In this document: positions 9,426 to 19,584 of the stretch, piece after piece
Layout: each line of letters begins with the position of its first letter
Position numbering within the stretch: position 1 is the first letter of the stretch
From: CADCTQ01 sp963844325
Lineage (GTDB): Bacteria; Bacteroidota; Bacteroidia; Cytophagales; 172606-1
Reading direction: 5' to 3'
DNA: 64,000 bases
Assembly: GCA_963844325.1 (NCBI GenBank)
Contig: CAWJNV010000001.1
Span: forward strand, 1,426,001 to 1,490,000
Made by a program: the position numbers and the translations under genes
Notes under the pieces: model-generated
The model's database searches: none
The model's input: only the letters and a program-made list of their open reading frames with translations
What the model was told of the DNA's origin: nothing

Positions 9426-9460
9426 GGAGCATGTTTAGAGTCTCACTTTAAACATGCTCC
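9426..9460 (+). terminator. Perfect 12-bp hairpin after the GH30 gene
   Basis: GGAGCATGTTTA (9426-9437) pairs perfectly with TAAACATGCTCC (9449-9460). It starts 20 bases after the stop. There is no strong T run, so it may be a weak terminator or an mRNA-end stabiliser. The GCATGTTTA core recurs in the hairpin after the paralogous 12904 gene. Confidence 0.65.
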
Positions 9461-9500
9461 TCACATTTACACACCGGATTCACCCATAAACTCCAGGAAA

Positions 9501-12449
9501 ATGAAAGAAAATAATTCTACAAAGTTTCACCAGGCATCCTCATTGAGGCCCGGCCCGGGCTTTTACGCCGGTTTGCTCTTCATACTGAGCCTCATCATGG
9601 CAACGGGGGTTGAATCCCGGGCCCAGACGACCCTGGCCTCGTGGGACTTCAGAACGAAAGGCGGACAAACTTCGGTGGCTACCACCACGGCCGCGTCGGG
9701 CGTATCGTCCACGGCTCCCAGCCTGGTGGCATCCCTGGCAACGGGCTTGTCGGCAATCAACTACCTGAGCAACGGCCTGACCGGCGGCAATCAGACGGCT
9801 ACTTCCCTGGCGGCTGCCATCAGCGGCAACGATTACATTTCGTTTACCGTGGCTCCCTCATCGGGCAGAACCCTTTCGGTCAGCTCCGTAAAAATCCGGC
9901 CCGTCAGCCAGAACCGGGCCCGCTCTTTCACCCTCATGTCGAGTGTAAGAGGTTTCACGGCCGGCAACGAGATTTCAACCTTTACGGCCAGTGCCAGCGA
10001 CGGAGCCCCGCTGACGACCATCAGCATTACCGGCCACGCCAATCTTACGGGTGCCGTTGAGTTCCGGCTTTATACCTACGGCTACACCGATCCCTGGGAA
10101 TCCGCGGGGATCGGCAACCGCGCCGCTGCCCTTGCGGAAGGCGACCTGATCGTGGAGGGAAGTGTAGGGGGTGGTACGGTACTGAGAGATCCGGAAAACC
10201 CGGCCGCTACGGCAAGCGGGCTCGATTACCAGTACTACGAAGGCACCGGCTGGAGCGTACTCCCTAATTTCAACGCCCTCACCGCCATCAAGTCCGGCAC
10301 TGCGGCCAACTTCGATTTAAGCGTGCGAAACCGAGACGACAACTTCGGGGTAAGCTTCACGGGTTTTGTCAACGTGCCCACCGACGGCACGTACACGTTC
10401 TACACCTCATCCGATGACGGCAGCAAGCTCTTCATCGGCACGACGCAGGTGGTGGACAACGACGGCCTGCACGCTGCCCAGGAAAGATCGGGTACCATCG
10501 GGCTGAAAGCTGGCAAACACGCCGTCCGGGTGGTGTTCTTCGAAGCCACCGGCGGCGAGGTACTCTCGGTAAGCTACGCCGGGCCGGGCATTGCCAAACA
10601 AGCCATTCCGGCCACTGCCTTGTCGAGAGCCGGTGGTGTTTCATCTGATGCATGGCCAAGGGTAGGCGCCGGCCTGGACGGGTTAAGCTGGTGGGCGCCT
10701 TATTGTCCTTTCGTTGATGCGGTGAAGGTAATGCGCTGGAACAACGTCGGGTCGTGGGACGCCAATGGCTACCCGGCTTCCGCAGGGGGAGGTACCGTTT
10801 CGGGCTGGGCAGGGTACGACAATGGAATTACCTGGCCCGACGGGGATTATGTATTGACTTGGGAAGGCAGCGGGGACGTGGTTGTCACCCAGAATGCGGT
10901 GTTGAAAAGCCAAAGCCTGACGACGAATCCCAAAAGGAGAGTATATACCGTGAACACCGGCCAGCATGCGCTGATGATCCAGGTAAATTCTTTCCCTGCC
11001 ACCAACATCCGCCTGTTCCTGCCCGGACTGGAAAACCACACCAGCCTCTGGAACCCCGATTACGTCGCCTACATGGAGCCTTTCCGGGGCACCGTGCTCC
11101 GGTTCATGGACTTGAACGGCACCAATCATTCGCAACAGACCAACTGGAGCGACCGCACCCCGCGCAACTGGTCTACCTACGTAAACGCCAATGACAATTC
11201 GGCCCCCTACGCCGTAAAAGGCAATGCTTCTTACGAAGCCATGCTGGAGCTTTCCAACCAGCTTGACTGCGACATGTGGGTTACGGTGCCTCACCTGGCT
11301 ACGGATGATTACGTGCAAAAATTGGCCAACCTCATCAAAACCGGCCGTGACGGTACGCAGCAGGTTACCCAGCCCCTGAAGGCCAACAAAAAGGTTTGGA
11401 TTGAATATTCCAATGAAGTCTGGAACTGGAGTTTTACGCAGGCCCAGTGGGTAAACAACAACACTTCCATACCCGGCGCCAATGTGTACCAGAAATACGC
11501 CAACCAGGCGGTAAGAATGTTCAATACATTCAGAACGGCCTTTGCCGACAACAGCCGGGTGAGGCGTATCCTCAGTACCCAAACGGATTGGGGCGATGCC
11601 TGGGTAACCCGGGAATACTTCAGCCAGATCAACCCCAGGACCGACATCGATGCAGTGGGGGTGACTACCTACTTCTCACACGGCCTGGAACAGTGGATGT
11701 ACGATAACTGGCCCGTTACGCAGGCGCAGGCAATCGACCGGCTCAGGACCCTTGTAGGCACTGGTCCATTCACGGCAAACGAAACGGTGTGGGCCAACCA
11801 GGTGGTAGCGAAGCAGTTTGCAATTGCCGCCGAGTTTGGCAACATACCACTGGTAGCCTACGAAGGCAACTCTCACATTACCACCAGCGCCATGATCAGG
11901 GACAGAAGCGGTGCGCAAAGACACTTCTTCGATGCGCTTCCCGAGTCGGTAAACTTCCTGCACCAGATGGAGCGCACCACTGCTTTTGCCGGTATTTATA
12001 ATAGCTGGATCAGGCGGTATGAAGCCACGGGAAATGGCGTCTTCAAGACCAACATGCCATTTGTACTGGTGTCGGGCTGGAGTAAGTGGGGTCAGTGGGG
12101 CCACGTTGAGTACGTGGGGCAAACCGTTGACCAGGCGCCGAAATATAAAATGCTGCTTGATCATTATAACCTGCCCTACCCGGTCATCCGGAGCGCCGGC
12201 AGCCCGAGAGTGGATGCCACGCAGGGCGATGCCGCCCCGGGAGCAGAATCGTCAGTGGTGTTTCCCAATCCTACGAATGGTGTGCTGTACATCAGGGGCG
12301 TGAAGGAGCACTCCGTGGTGGCGGTGTACAATACGTTCGGGCAGCGGGTGGCCCGTGGCGTGGGCCCGGTGATTAACGTGAGCAAGCTGGCCGCCGGCAT
12401 GTACCTGGTGGATGTAGAGGGCAAGCGACACAAGGTGATTAAAAACTAA
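9501..12449 (+). CDS. Secreted GH-A-like cellulose-binding-type protein with PA14 and T9SS domains
   Basis: A 982-residue secreted protein. Order: signal peptide (1-42); beta-sandwich module of unknown family starting ASWDF (44-227); PA14 (about 235-375); a large domain (about 388-880) of the type annotated as 'cellulose-binding protein' in Bacteroidota and Planctomycetes; T9SS sorting domain (about 912-982). The large domain has a PFVDAVKVMRW segment, a YVLTWEG beta region and a clan GH-A-like barrel. Candidate catalytic residues are Glu639 in EYSNEVWNW (acid/base) and Glu788 in VAYEGN (nucleophile). Activity is inferred from this dyad, not established. Third gene of unit copy 1, 94 bases after the GH30 gene; related catalytic domains occur twice in the 19700 protein and once in the 41343 protein. 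Confidence 0.82.
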   Translation: MKENNSTKFHQASSLRPGPGFYAGLLFILSLIMATGVESRAQTTLASWDFRTKGGQTSVATTTAASGVSSTAPSLVASLATGLSAINYLSNGLTGGNQTATSLAAAISGNDYISFTVAPSSGRTLSVSSVKIRPVSQNRARSFTLMSSVRGFTAGNEISTFTASASDGAPLTTISITGHANLTGAVEFRLYTYGYTDPWESAGIGNRAAALAEGDLIVEGSVGGGTVLRDPENPAATASGLDYQYYEGTGWSVLPNFNALTAIKSGTAANFDLSVRNRDDNFGVSFTGFVNVPTDGTYTFYTSSDDGSKLFIGTTQVVDNDGLHAAQERSGTIGLKAGKHAVRVVFFEATGGEVLSVSYAGPGIAKQAIPATALSRAGGVSSDAWPRVGAGLDGLSWWAPYCPFVDAVKVMRWNNVGSWDANGYPASAGGGTVSGWAGYDNGITWPDGDYVLTWEGSGDVVVTQNAVLKSQSLTTNPKRRVYTVNTGQHALMIQVNSFPATNIRLFLPGLENHTSLWNPDYVAYMEPFRGTVLRFMDLNGTNHSQQTNWSDRTPRNWSTYVNANDNSAPYAVKGNASYEAMLELSNQLDCDMWVTVPHLATDDYVQKLANLIKTGRDGTQQVTQPLKANKKVWIEYSNEVWNWSFTQAQWVNNNTSIPGANVYQKYANQAVRMFNTFRTAFADNSRVRRILSTQTDWGDAWVTREYFSQINPRTDIDAVGVTTYFSHGLEQWMYDNWPVTQAQAIDRLRTLVGTGPFTANETVWANQVVAKQFAIAAEFGNIPLVAYEGNSHITTSAMIRDRSGAQRHFFDALPESVNFLHQMERTTAFAGIYNSWIRRYEATGNGVFKTNMPFVLVSGWSKWGQWGHVEYVGQTVDQAPKYKMLLDHYNLPYPVIRSAGSPRVDATQGDAAPGAESSVVFPNPTNGVLYIRGVKEHSVVAVYNTFGQRVARGVGPVINVSKLAAGMYLVDVEGKRHKVIKN

Positions 12450-12463
12450 TGCGGGAGAAGTGA

Positions 12464-12495
12464 GAAAAAGCCACGCCTTCGGGGTGGCTTTTTCC
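12464..12495 (+). terminator. Rho-independent terminator ending unit copy 1
   Basis: GAAAAAGCCAC and GTGGCTTTTTC form a perfect stem around a CTTCGG-type loop with a T tract. It starts 14 bases after the 9501 gene stop and separates the two copies of the duplicated unit. Confidence 0.92.
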
Positions 12496-12649
12496 GCTGC
12501 TCATGCCCCTGGCTTACAGGGCAATGGGCTTGCCTTGGCTAATATTTATGCGAATAGTTATATAAATAATATAAAATATACAATTTGCAGGACACTACAG
12601 GATGCTGTCCGGCCGTTGCAGTCCCATCTTTGCGTTCAGCCTCATCATC

Positions 12650-12845
12650 CTTCAATCAATCCCTATGTGCAATGATTACTCCATCGGCTGGCGTGCCGTC
12701 GTCTTAGTGCCGCCGCCGGCATCCGGGCTCCCCGGATAAGTACGGCCGCCACTGGCCCCCGGCAACCGATTTTCTATCCGTCCGATGCACTGCCCGCCGC
12801 TCCCCAAAGAGTAGGCAGGCAGTCCATTGCATTCTGTAAGCACAT
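12650..12845 (+). promoter_or_regulatory. Conserved structured 5' leader (copy B), unknown class
   Basis: Second copy of the leader described at 3075-3275. The gap 12496-12903 has an AT-rich promoter-like stretch (about 12537-12592) followed by this GC-rich part. Blocks: CTTAGTGCCGCCG (12703-12715), TAAGTACG (12737-12744), CCCGGCAACC, GCTCCCCAAAG (12799-12809) and GTCCATTGC (12822-12830). Stems: ATCCGGG/CCCGGAT around a 3-base loop, GCCG/CGGC, and ACTGCC (12789-12794) with GGCAGT (12818-12823). Block spacing matches copy A to within two bases. Several stem differences are compensated (T-G in copy A, T-A here), which supports RNA structure. Confidence 0.6.
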
Positions 12846-12903
12846 CCGGTCTGCCGGTTCCGCCCACCCCACTCAATCCAAATCACCTTTTAACTTAATC
12901 AAT

Positions 12904-15900
12904 ATGCGAGAGAATCGTTCTACGAAAGACCACCAATCCCCATGGCTGCGGGCGGGCACGCAGCTTTACCGGTACGTGCTGCTGGTGCTGGGCCTTTTTG
13001 CCACCGCCTTGCCGTCGCAGGCGCAGACGGAGAACCGCATCTACACCGTCGGCAACAGCGTGACCGATGGGGTAAATTTCCAGGGATTCAAAGCACTGGC
13101 CGAAAGCCGGGGCTACATCCACACCTGGGGCCGCCAGATGATTCCCGGGGCGCCGTTGAGCTGGCTCTGGCAACACCCCAATGACGGGTTTACCGAGCAG
13201 CCGTTCGGGTACCCGACCAATGCGTTCCCCAACTACACCTGGGATGTCATTTCGCTGCAACCCTTCGACCGGCCGCTGGAAGGGGACGAGGGCGATTTGC
13301 AGATGTCGAAAAACTACATTGACCTCGCCCGGGGCAAAAGCCCCGACGTGCAGATCTACATTTATTCCCGCTACCCCCGCAAGAAGGACGGCCTCGCCGA
13401 AACGGCAGCCAACTGGAACGGCCTGTGGGCTACGGCGTACCAGGGCGGCTGGAGCTTCAACGAAGGCCGCGATTACTTCGAGAAACTGACGGTTGCCGTG
13501 CGGTCGGCCTACGCCGGCACCACCCTCAAACAGCCGCTGATGATCCCGCTGGGCGAGGTCATGTACAACCTCAACAACAAGATGGCGGCCGGCGAGGTTG
13601 CCGGCTTTTCGAGCATCTGGCAGGTGTACTCCGACGGCATCCACATGACCAACGTGGGTTCGTACATCGTGGGCTGCACCTTCTTTGCCACCATGTACAA
13701 GGAGAGCCCGGTGGGGCTGCCCGTGCCTACCCAATACGGCACCATCAGCAACAACCTGCGGGACGTGATCCAGCAGACGGTATGGGAAACGGTCACCGGC
13801 ATGCCCTCCTGGACGGGCATTTCCGTGGCCGTGGTGAACGTAACCGACGTGGCGCTGGCCCCGGCTACGGCAACCCTGGCCCTGAACCAGACGCAGCAGA
13901 TGACGCCGACGATTACGCCGGCCAATGCCACCAACAAAAGAGTAAGCTGGTCTTCGAGCAACCCGGCCGTAGCCACCGTGAGCACGGCCGGCGTAGTGAC
14001 CGGGGTTTCGGCCGGCACGGCCACCATTACGGTGACGACCCAGGACGGCAGTAAAACCGCCACCTCCGGAATTACCGTCACCAGCAACCCGGTTGCCGTC
14101 GAGAGCATCTCGGTAACGCCCGAAAGCGCCGTGGTGAATACGGGAAACACGGTCACCCTGACCGCCACGATTACGCCTTCCTTCGCGACCAACAAGAACA
14201 TCACGTGGTCGTCCAACCAGCCTGCCATTGCTTCGGTGAGTGCAACCGGCGTGGTGTCGGGCCTGTCGGCCGGGTACGCCACGATTTTCGCCATTACCCA
14301 GGACGGCAACAAGGAAGCCGTTTCGCAAATCCAGGTGACGCCCAATGCCAAGCCGGTGGCTGCCATTTCGGCTACCCCCACGGCGGGTTTTGCGCCGCTG
14401 GCCGTTAACTTCAACGCCGGCGGTTCCTCCGACCCCAACAACGGGGATTTCATTCTGGGCTTCGACTGGGATTTCGGCGACGGTTCGCCGCGGGCCAACA
14501 GCAACGCCCCCAGCCACACCTACACCACCCCCGGCACCTACACGGTGACGCTCCGGGTGATGGACAATCACGACCTGTACAGCGACCCGGTGACGACCAC
14601 CATTACCGTCAACGCCATTGATCCGAATGCTTCGGTGGCAATTGAATACTGGTCAAACGTGTCAGGCACCAGCACCGATGAGGTTCCGGTGAGTACGCCT
14701 CCTACCAGTACCAGTTTCCTGACTTCGCTGGAAATACCTGCTGATGTGGCCGATAATTACGGTGCCCGGATCAGAGGTCTTTTAAAACCCACCGTTTCTG
14801 GGGATTACACTTTCTACGTCTCTTCTGATGATGGCAGCAAAGTGTTCCTGAGCACGGATGCCACGCCGGCAAACAAGGCATTGATTGCCTCCGTTACCGG
14901 CTGGACCAGTCAAAAGGAATGGACCAAATACCCGAGTCAGCGATCCGCCCCGGTTAGCCTCGTCGCGGGACAGGAGTATTATTTCGAGATATTATACAAA
15001 GAAGGCAACGGCGGCGACAACCTGGCGGTAGGCTGGACCGGCCCGGGCATTTCGAACATCACCGTCATCGGCGCTCCTTACATCAAGCAGTACGCTACGG
15101 ACCCCAATGCGCCCACGCCCCCTTCGGTGCCGTCCAACCTGACCTCTTCCAACGTGAGCCAGACGGGCTTTACGGTAAGCTGGAACGCCTCCACGGGCAC
15201 GGTAGCCAGCTACAACGTGTACGTGGGCGCCAACCTCGCCGGCAACGCAACGACCACCAGCTTCAACGTCACCGGCCTGACGGCAGCCACGTCGTACTCG
15301 GTAACGGTAAGGGCGGTAGGCGCCGGCGGCACGCTTTCGGCGGCCAGCCAGGCCCTGACCGTGATCACCTCCGGAACCGGAACGCCTTCCACGGCCCAGA
15401 AAAGCCTCGACCTGAACTTTACCAACCCGGCCGATGCCGACCGGTTTGCCTTCATCTTCGATACGGGTGGTGAATCGGCAAAGACGGTCGAGAACGGCGT
15501 GATGAAGCTGGTGCTCAACAAGAAGGAGTGGCACTTCTACCAGATGATCATTGACCCGTTCGATTTCATCGGCAACCCCTACGTGAGCTTCAAGATCAAG
15601 GTGGACCAGGCCACGCCCATCCGCATGTGGATCAGAAGAATTGACAACACGATTGAAAAAGAGCTGTTTAACCAGACGATTCAGCCGAGTGCCGACTACC
15701 AGACCATCAACCTCAGCTTTACGGACCTGACGCCGCTGGTGGGCGACATGACTGAACTGGGCATTGACATCGGCGGCTACCAGACGCCCCCGGCCGTGTT
15801 CGCCGGCACCGTGTACCTGGACCACTTCCGCCTCGGCGAAGCGGCTAAAGGCACCACTACTCCTCCCGTGCCTTCTACCGGCGCCAAGAGTCTGGACCTG

Positions 15901-18900
15901 AGCTTTACCAATCCTGCCGATGCGGAGCGATTCGGCTTTATCTTCGATACAGGTGGAGAGTCCGTAAAAACGGTTGAGAACGGCGTGATGAAGCTGGTGC
16001 TCAACAAGAAGGAATGGCACTTTTACCAGGTGTACATTGATCCGTTTGACTTCATCAACAACCCTTACGTAAGCTTGCGCATCAAGGTAGATCAGGCAAC
16101 CCCGATCAAAATGTGGATCAAGAAAGGGGAGGATGATTCCAACCGGAAGGATCTGTATGAACAAACACTTCAGGCAAGTGCTGATTACCAGACCATTTTC
16201 ATTCACGTCACCGATCTGGCTCCCCTGGTAGGAGATATGGCTGAGGTGGGCATTGATATTGGTGGCTATCAGGTGCCTCCTGCCACCTTCGCGGGAACAG
16301 TATACATCGACCACTTCCGTCTGGGCGAAGCGGCCAAAGGCAATACTACGCCTGATCCCGATCCCGAGCCTGAGCCTTCGGTTGGAGCCAAGAGCCTGAA
16401 TCTCAGCTTTACCGATCCTGCTGATGCCGACCGGTTTATCTTCAACACCGACACCGGTGGAGAATCGGTAAAAACGGTCCAAAATGGAATCATGAAGCTT
16501 GTGATCAATAAGCTGTCATGGCACTTCTACCAGCTGATGATCGATCCGTTTGACTTCATAAATAACCCTTATGTAAGCTTCAGGATCAAGGTAGATCAGA
16601 ACACGCCGATCCGGATGTGGATCAAGCGAGGCGTCAATGGCCCTGAAAAAGAACTTTTTAACCAGTCGCTTCAGGCCGGTGCTGATTTCCAGACCATTAA
16701 TCTGCACTTCACCGATCTTGCCCCTTTAACGGGAGACGCAACCGAGCTGGGTATGGACATTGGCGGATATCAGCCAGTAGAAGGAACCAGATTTACGGGT
16801 ACCGCATACCTGGATTTCTTCCGCCTCGGCGAAGCAGCCAAGCCGGGCGTCATCGTGGACCGCGACGAGGTTCCGCCGACCGCACCCGCCAACCTGCTTA
16901 CTTCGGCGATTGCCACCAATGGCTTTACGCTCAACTGGGCCCCGGCCACGGATAACGTAGGTGTAACCGCCTACAAGGTGTACGCCAACGACGCCCTGGT
17001 CGCTACGACTACCGCCACGACCATCAACGCCCAAATCACCGGCCTGACCGCCGCAACGGCGTACGTGGTGAAGGTGGTTGCCGAAGATGCCGCCGGCAAT
17101 ACCACGCCCAGCGGGACGATCACCGTGACCACCGCCGCGCCGGCCCCGGTAACCCTTACCCGGGAAGTATGGCGCAACCTGACGGGCAAAGGCATTGCCT
17201 CCATTCCCGTGAATACGACCCCCACCGCCACCACGCAACTTACGCGCCTGGAAGGACCGGTAGATGCCGGGGACAACTTCGGCGCCCGCATCCGGGCCTT
17301 CATCACGCCGGCCGTATCGGGGTACTACACGTTCTACATTGCCGCCGACGACATCGCCGAATTCTGGCTGAGCATCAATGACAACCCGGCCCAGAAAACC
17401 CGGATTGCCCAGGTGACCAAAGCCGTGAAGCCGGGCGAGTGGAACAAGATCGCCGGCCAGAAATCCACCGAGAAGCTCCTGCTGGAAGGCGTTAAATACT
17501 ACGTGGAAGTGCTGCATCGCGAAACCACCGGCCGGGACTTCGTATCCGTCGGCTGGACCGGCCCGGGCGTTCCGGCCGTTACCCTGGTTCCCGCCAGCGT
17601 GCTTTCTCCCTTTGCGCCCGGTGGCCCGGCGCCCGCTCCGACGACGTACCCGCTTGCCGTCAATGGCGGCCTGGGTGCCGGCAGCTTCGTGCAGGGTGCC
17701 GTGGTGAACATCAGCGCCAACCCGGCCCCGGAAGGCCAGGTATTCGACGCGTGGACCGGCAACGTGGCTACGGTAGCCAATGCCCAGTCGCCCACGACCA
17801 CCGTTACGTTGCCCGCCGGTGCGGTGACCCTCACGGCCACCTACAAGGCCCGGCCGCTTCCCACGGTTGCCCTTACGCTGAACAAGAACACGCGGCACCA
17901 GACCATTGACGGCTTCGGCTTCTTCGGCGCGAGAGACGTATGGTGGGGCTCGGGTGACCCGGCCCACTTCTACACCGAAGCGTGGCTCGACCGGGTCGTG
18001 AGTGACCTGGGCGTGTCCATCTGGCGCAACGAATTGTACCCGCACAACCCGCCCACCGGGAATAATAAGGTTGGACAGGATGCAAACTGGGATAAGCAAA
18101 GACCGATGGTGCAGGCCCTGAAAGCCAAAGCCGATCAGTATGGGGTGGATCTGAGAATGATCCTTACCGTATGGTCTCCTCCCGGTGAGTTTAAGTGGCA
18201 AGCCAATATAGCCTGGGCAGGCGACCAGAATGCAACGCGCGGTCCCGGACCCCAGGGTGATTACTATCCTGAAAGGGCAATATGGCCGGATACGGAAGCG
18301 GTGCGTGGTACGCTCAATCCCAACAAATACAGTGATTACGCCAATTGGTTGTCGCAGGGCCTGCAGATGTATAAGAACATTGGCATCAATGTATACGCCA
18401 TCAGCCCGCAGAACGAGCCCATGTTCCCGCAATCGTTCAACTCCAATACCTACACTGCCAAGTGGTACGCCGACATGATCAACGCGGTGATGCCGCAGGT
18501 GAAGGCGCAGCATCCGACGGTGAAAGTATTCGGTTCGGAGAACATGCTGGACATGGAAGGCGCTACCAACAACTTCCCCTTCTTCTACCACAGTGGGTTG
18601 AAGGCTGATCCGACGGCGATGAACCACATCGACATGCTGGCGGTACACGGGTACCTGGACGGCGTTTCGGCTTCTTCGGGTTCCCAGCTGGCCGGTTACT
18701 GGACCAACCACAAGCGGGAGTTCGCCGACCCGGCGGGCAAAAAGTCGTGGATGACGGAAACTTCCGGCTACTTGGACGCCTGGGAAGGCGCCAGCGGCAA
18801 ACCGGGGGCGTTGAGCCTGGCCATCGACATGCAGACCGGCCTGTACTACGGCGACCTCAGTGCGTGGGTGTTCTGGCAGGGCAGCGGCCTGGGCGGCATC

Positions 18901-19563
18901 AATGAGTACAACCTGTTCTCGGATACGCAGGTAGGCAAGAAGTACTACGCTTCCAAGAACTTCTACCGGTTCATCCGTCCGGGTGCGGTACGCCTCGCTA
19001 CCTCCTCACCCGACCCGGAGGTTTCGATCACGGCTTATGAGCACGCCGCCAACGGCACGCACACGATGGTGCTGATCAACTCGGGCACGACCGCCAAAGC
19101 CATGAATCTGGCCGTGACCGGTTCGGGCCTGCCGACTTCGTACGAGATGTTCGTGACTTCGGCCACCAAGAACTGCGAATCGGCCGGCACGGTATCGACC
19201 ACGGGTAGCATCACGCTGCCCGCCCGGTCGGTGGTCACGCTGCAAGCCGGCGGCATGCCGCTGACGGGCAGTGCCACGGCACGGGTTGCCTCGGATGACG
19301 TCAACAAGAGCCAGACGGCCGGTCTGGAAGGGGTAACGGTGTACCCGAACCCGAGCAAGGGCATCTATTCCGTGTCTACCGGTGCCGCCAAAGAAGTACG
19401 GGGCACGATCACCACCCTGCAAGGGGTGCAGCTGAACGTGAAAGGCAAACAACTCGGGGCGGGCCAGCTGCGCTTCGATATTTCGGGTCAGCCGTCCGGC
19501 ATTTACCTCCTCCGACTGGAAGTAGACGGCCGGATCAAAACCTACAAATTACTGAAGGAGTAG
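12904..19563 (+). CDS. Giant secreted bifunctional protein: SGNH esterase plus GH30, T9SS-sorted
   Basis: A 2219-residue polypeptide. Order: signal peptide (1-40); SGNH hydrolase (about 45-300; Ser52, Asp244, His247); two Big_2 (about 312-479); PKD (480-568); PA14 (577-728); FN3 (738-824); three copies of a 150-residue CBM-like beta domain (832-981, 993-1145, 1162-1312); FN3 (1323-1408); PA14 (1416-1575); bacterial repeat domain (1580-1650); GH30 (about 1655-2120; acid/base Glu1838 in SPQNEP, nucleophile Glu1952 in WMTETSG); T9SS sorting domain (2141-2219). It equals the 3349 and 6500 proteins joined, with the RICIN trefoils replaced by FN3 and CBM-like modules. The start follows the leader and a TTTTAACTTAA stretch. 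Deacetylation and backbone cleavage of one polysaccharide by one secreted chain is the natural inference. Confidence 0.9.
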   Translation: MRENRSTKDHQSPWLRAGTQLYRYVLLVLGLFATALPSQAQTENRIYTVGNSVTDGVNFQGFKALAESRGYIHTWGRQMIPGAPLSWLWQHPNDGFTEQPFGYPTNAFPNYTWDVISLQPFDRPLEGDEGDLQMSKNYIDLARGKSPDVQIYIYSRYPRKKDGLAETAANWNGLWATAYQGGWSFNEGRDYFEKLTVAVRSAYAGTTLKQPLMIPLGEVMYNLNNKMAAGEVAGFSSIWQVYSDGIHMTNVGSYIVGCTFFATMYKESPVGLPVPTQYGTISNNLRDVIQQTVWETVTGMPSWTGISVAVVNVTDVALAPATATLALNQTQQMTPTITPANATNKRVSWSSSNPAVATVSTAGVVTGVSAGTATITVTTQDGSKTATSGITVTSNPVAVESISVTPESAVVNTGNTVTLTATITPSFATNKNITWSSNQPAIASVSATGVVSGLSAGYATIFAITQDGNKEAVSQIQVTPNAKPVAAISATPTAGFAPLAVNFNAGGSSDPNNGDFILGFDWDFGDGSPRANSNAPSHTYTTPGTYTVTLRVMDNHDLYSDPVTTTITVNAIDPNASVAIEYWSNVSGTSTDEVPVSTPPTSTSFLTSLEIPADVADNYGARIRGLLKPTVSGDYTFYVSSDDGSKVFLSTDATPANKALIASVTGWTSQKEWTKYPSQRSAPVSLVAGQEYYFEILYKEGNGGDNLAVGWTGPGISNITVIGAPYIKQYATDPNAPTPPSVPSNLTSSNVSQTGFTVSWNASTGTVASYNVYVGANLAGNATTTSFNVTGLTAATSYSVTVRAVGAGGTLSAASQALTVITSGTGTPSTAQKSLDLNFTNPADADRFAFIFDTGGESAKTVENGVMKLVLNKKEWHFYQMIIDPFDFIGNPYVSFKIKVDQATPIRMWIRRIDNTIEKELFNQTIQPSADYQTINLSFTDLTPLVGDMTELGIDIGGYQTPPAVFAGTVYLDHFRLGEAAKGTTTPPVPSTGAKSLDLSFTNPADAERFGFIFDTGGESVKTVENGVMKLVLNKKEWHFYQVYIDPFDFINNPYVSLRIKVDQATPIKMWIKKGEDDSNRKDLYEQTLQASADYQTIFIHVTDLAPLVGDMAEVGIDIGGYQVPPATFAGTVYIDHFRLGEAAKGNTTPDPDPEPEPSVGAKSLNLSFTDPADADRFIFNTDTGGESVKTVQNGIMKLVINKLSWHFYQLMIDPFDFINNPYVSFRIKVDQNTPIRMWIKRGVNGPEKELFNQSLQAGADFQTINLHFTDLAPLTGDATELGMDIGGYQPVEGTRFTGTAYLDFFRLGEAAKPGVIVDRDEVPPTAPANLLTSAIATNGFTLNWAPATDNVGVTAYKVYANDALVATTTATTINAQITGLTAATAYVVKVVAEDAAGNTTPSGTITVTTAAPAPVTLTREVWRNLTGKGIASIPVNTTPTATTQLTRLEGPVDAGDNFGARIRAFITPAVSGYYTFYIAADDIAEFWLSINDNPAQKTRIAQVTKAVKPGEWNKIAGQKSTEKLLLEGVKYYVEVLHRETTGRDFVSVGWTGPGVPAVTLVPASVLSPFAPGGPAPAPTTYPLAVNGGLGAGSFVQGAVVNISANPAPEGQVFDAWTGNVATVANAQSPTTTVTLPAGAVTLTATYKARPLPTVALTLNKNTRHQTIDGFGFFGARDVWWGSGDPAHFYTEAWLDRVVSDLGVSIWRNELYPHNPPTGNNKVGQDANWDKQRPMVQALKAKADQYGVDLRMILTVWSPPGEFKWQANIAWAGDQNATRGPGPQGDYYPERAIWPDTEAVRGTLNPNKYSDYANWLSQGLQMYKNIGINVYAISPQNEPMFPQSFNSNTYTAKWYADMINAVMPQVKAQHPTVKVFGSENMLDMEGATNNFPFFYHSGLKADPTAMNHIDMLAVHGYLDGVSASSGSQLAGYWTNHKREFADPAGKKSWMTETSGYLDAWEGASGKPGALSLAIDMQTGLYYGDLSAWVFWQGSGLGGINEYNLFSDTQVGKKYYASKNFYRFIRPGAVRLATSSPDPEVSITAYEHAANGTHTMVLINSGTTAKAMNLAVTGSGLPTSYEMFVTSATKNCESAGTVSTTGSITLPARSVVTLQAGGMPLTGSATARVASDDVNKSQTAGLEGVTVYPNPSKGIYSVSTGAAKEVRGTITTLQGVQLNVKGKQLGAGQLRFDISGQPSGIYLLRLEVDGRIKTYKLLKE
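15397..16850 (+). repeat. Three tandem CBM-like domain repeats inside the 12904 gene
   Basis: Three consecutive segments (15397-15849, 15882-16341, 16389-16840) encode the same domain. Each begins KSLDLNFTNPADADRF or a close variant, carries NGVMKLVLNKKEWHFYQ and IKVDQATPI, and ends VYLDHFRLGEAAKG. The profile resembles beta-sandwich carbohydrate-binding modules (CBM11/CBM4-like), but the family is not certain. Copy 1 uses GC-rich third positions; copies 2 and 3 use more A/T, although the proteins are nearly the same. Confidence 0.8.
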
Positions 19564-19584
19564 GCTTGCCGCAGTATGGTGTAC

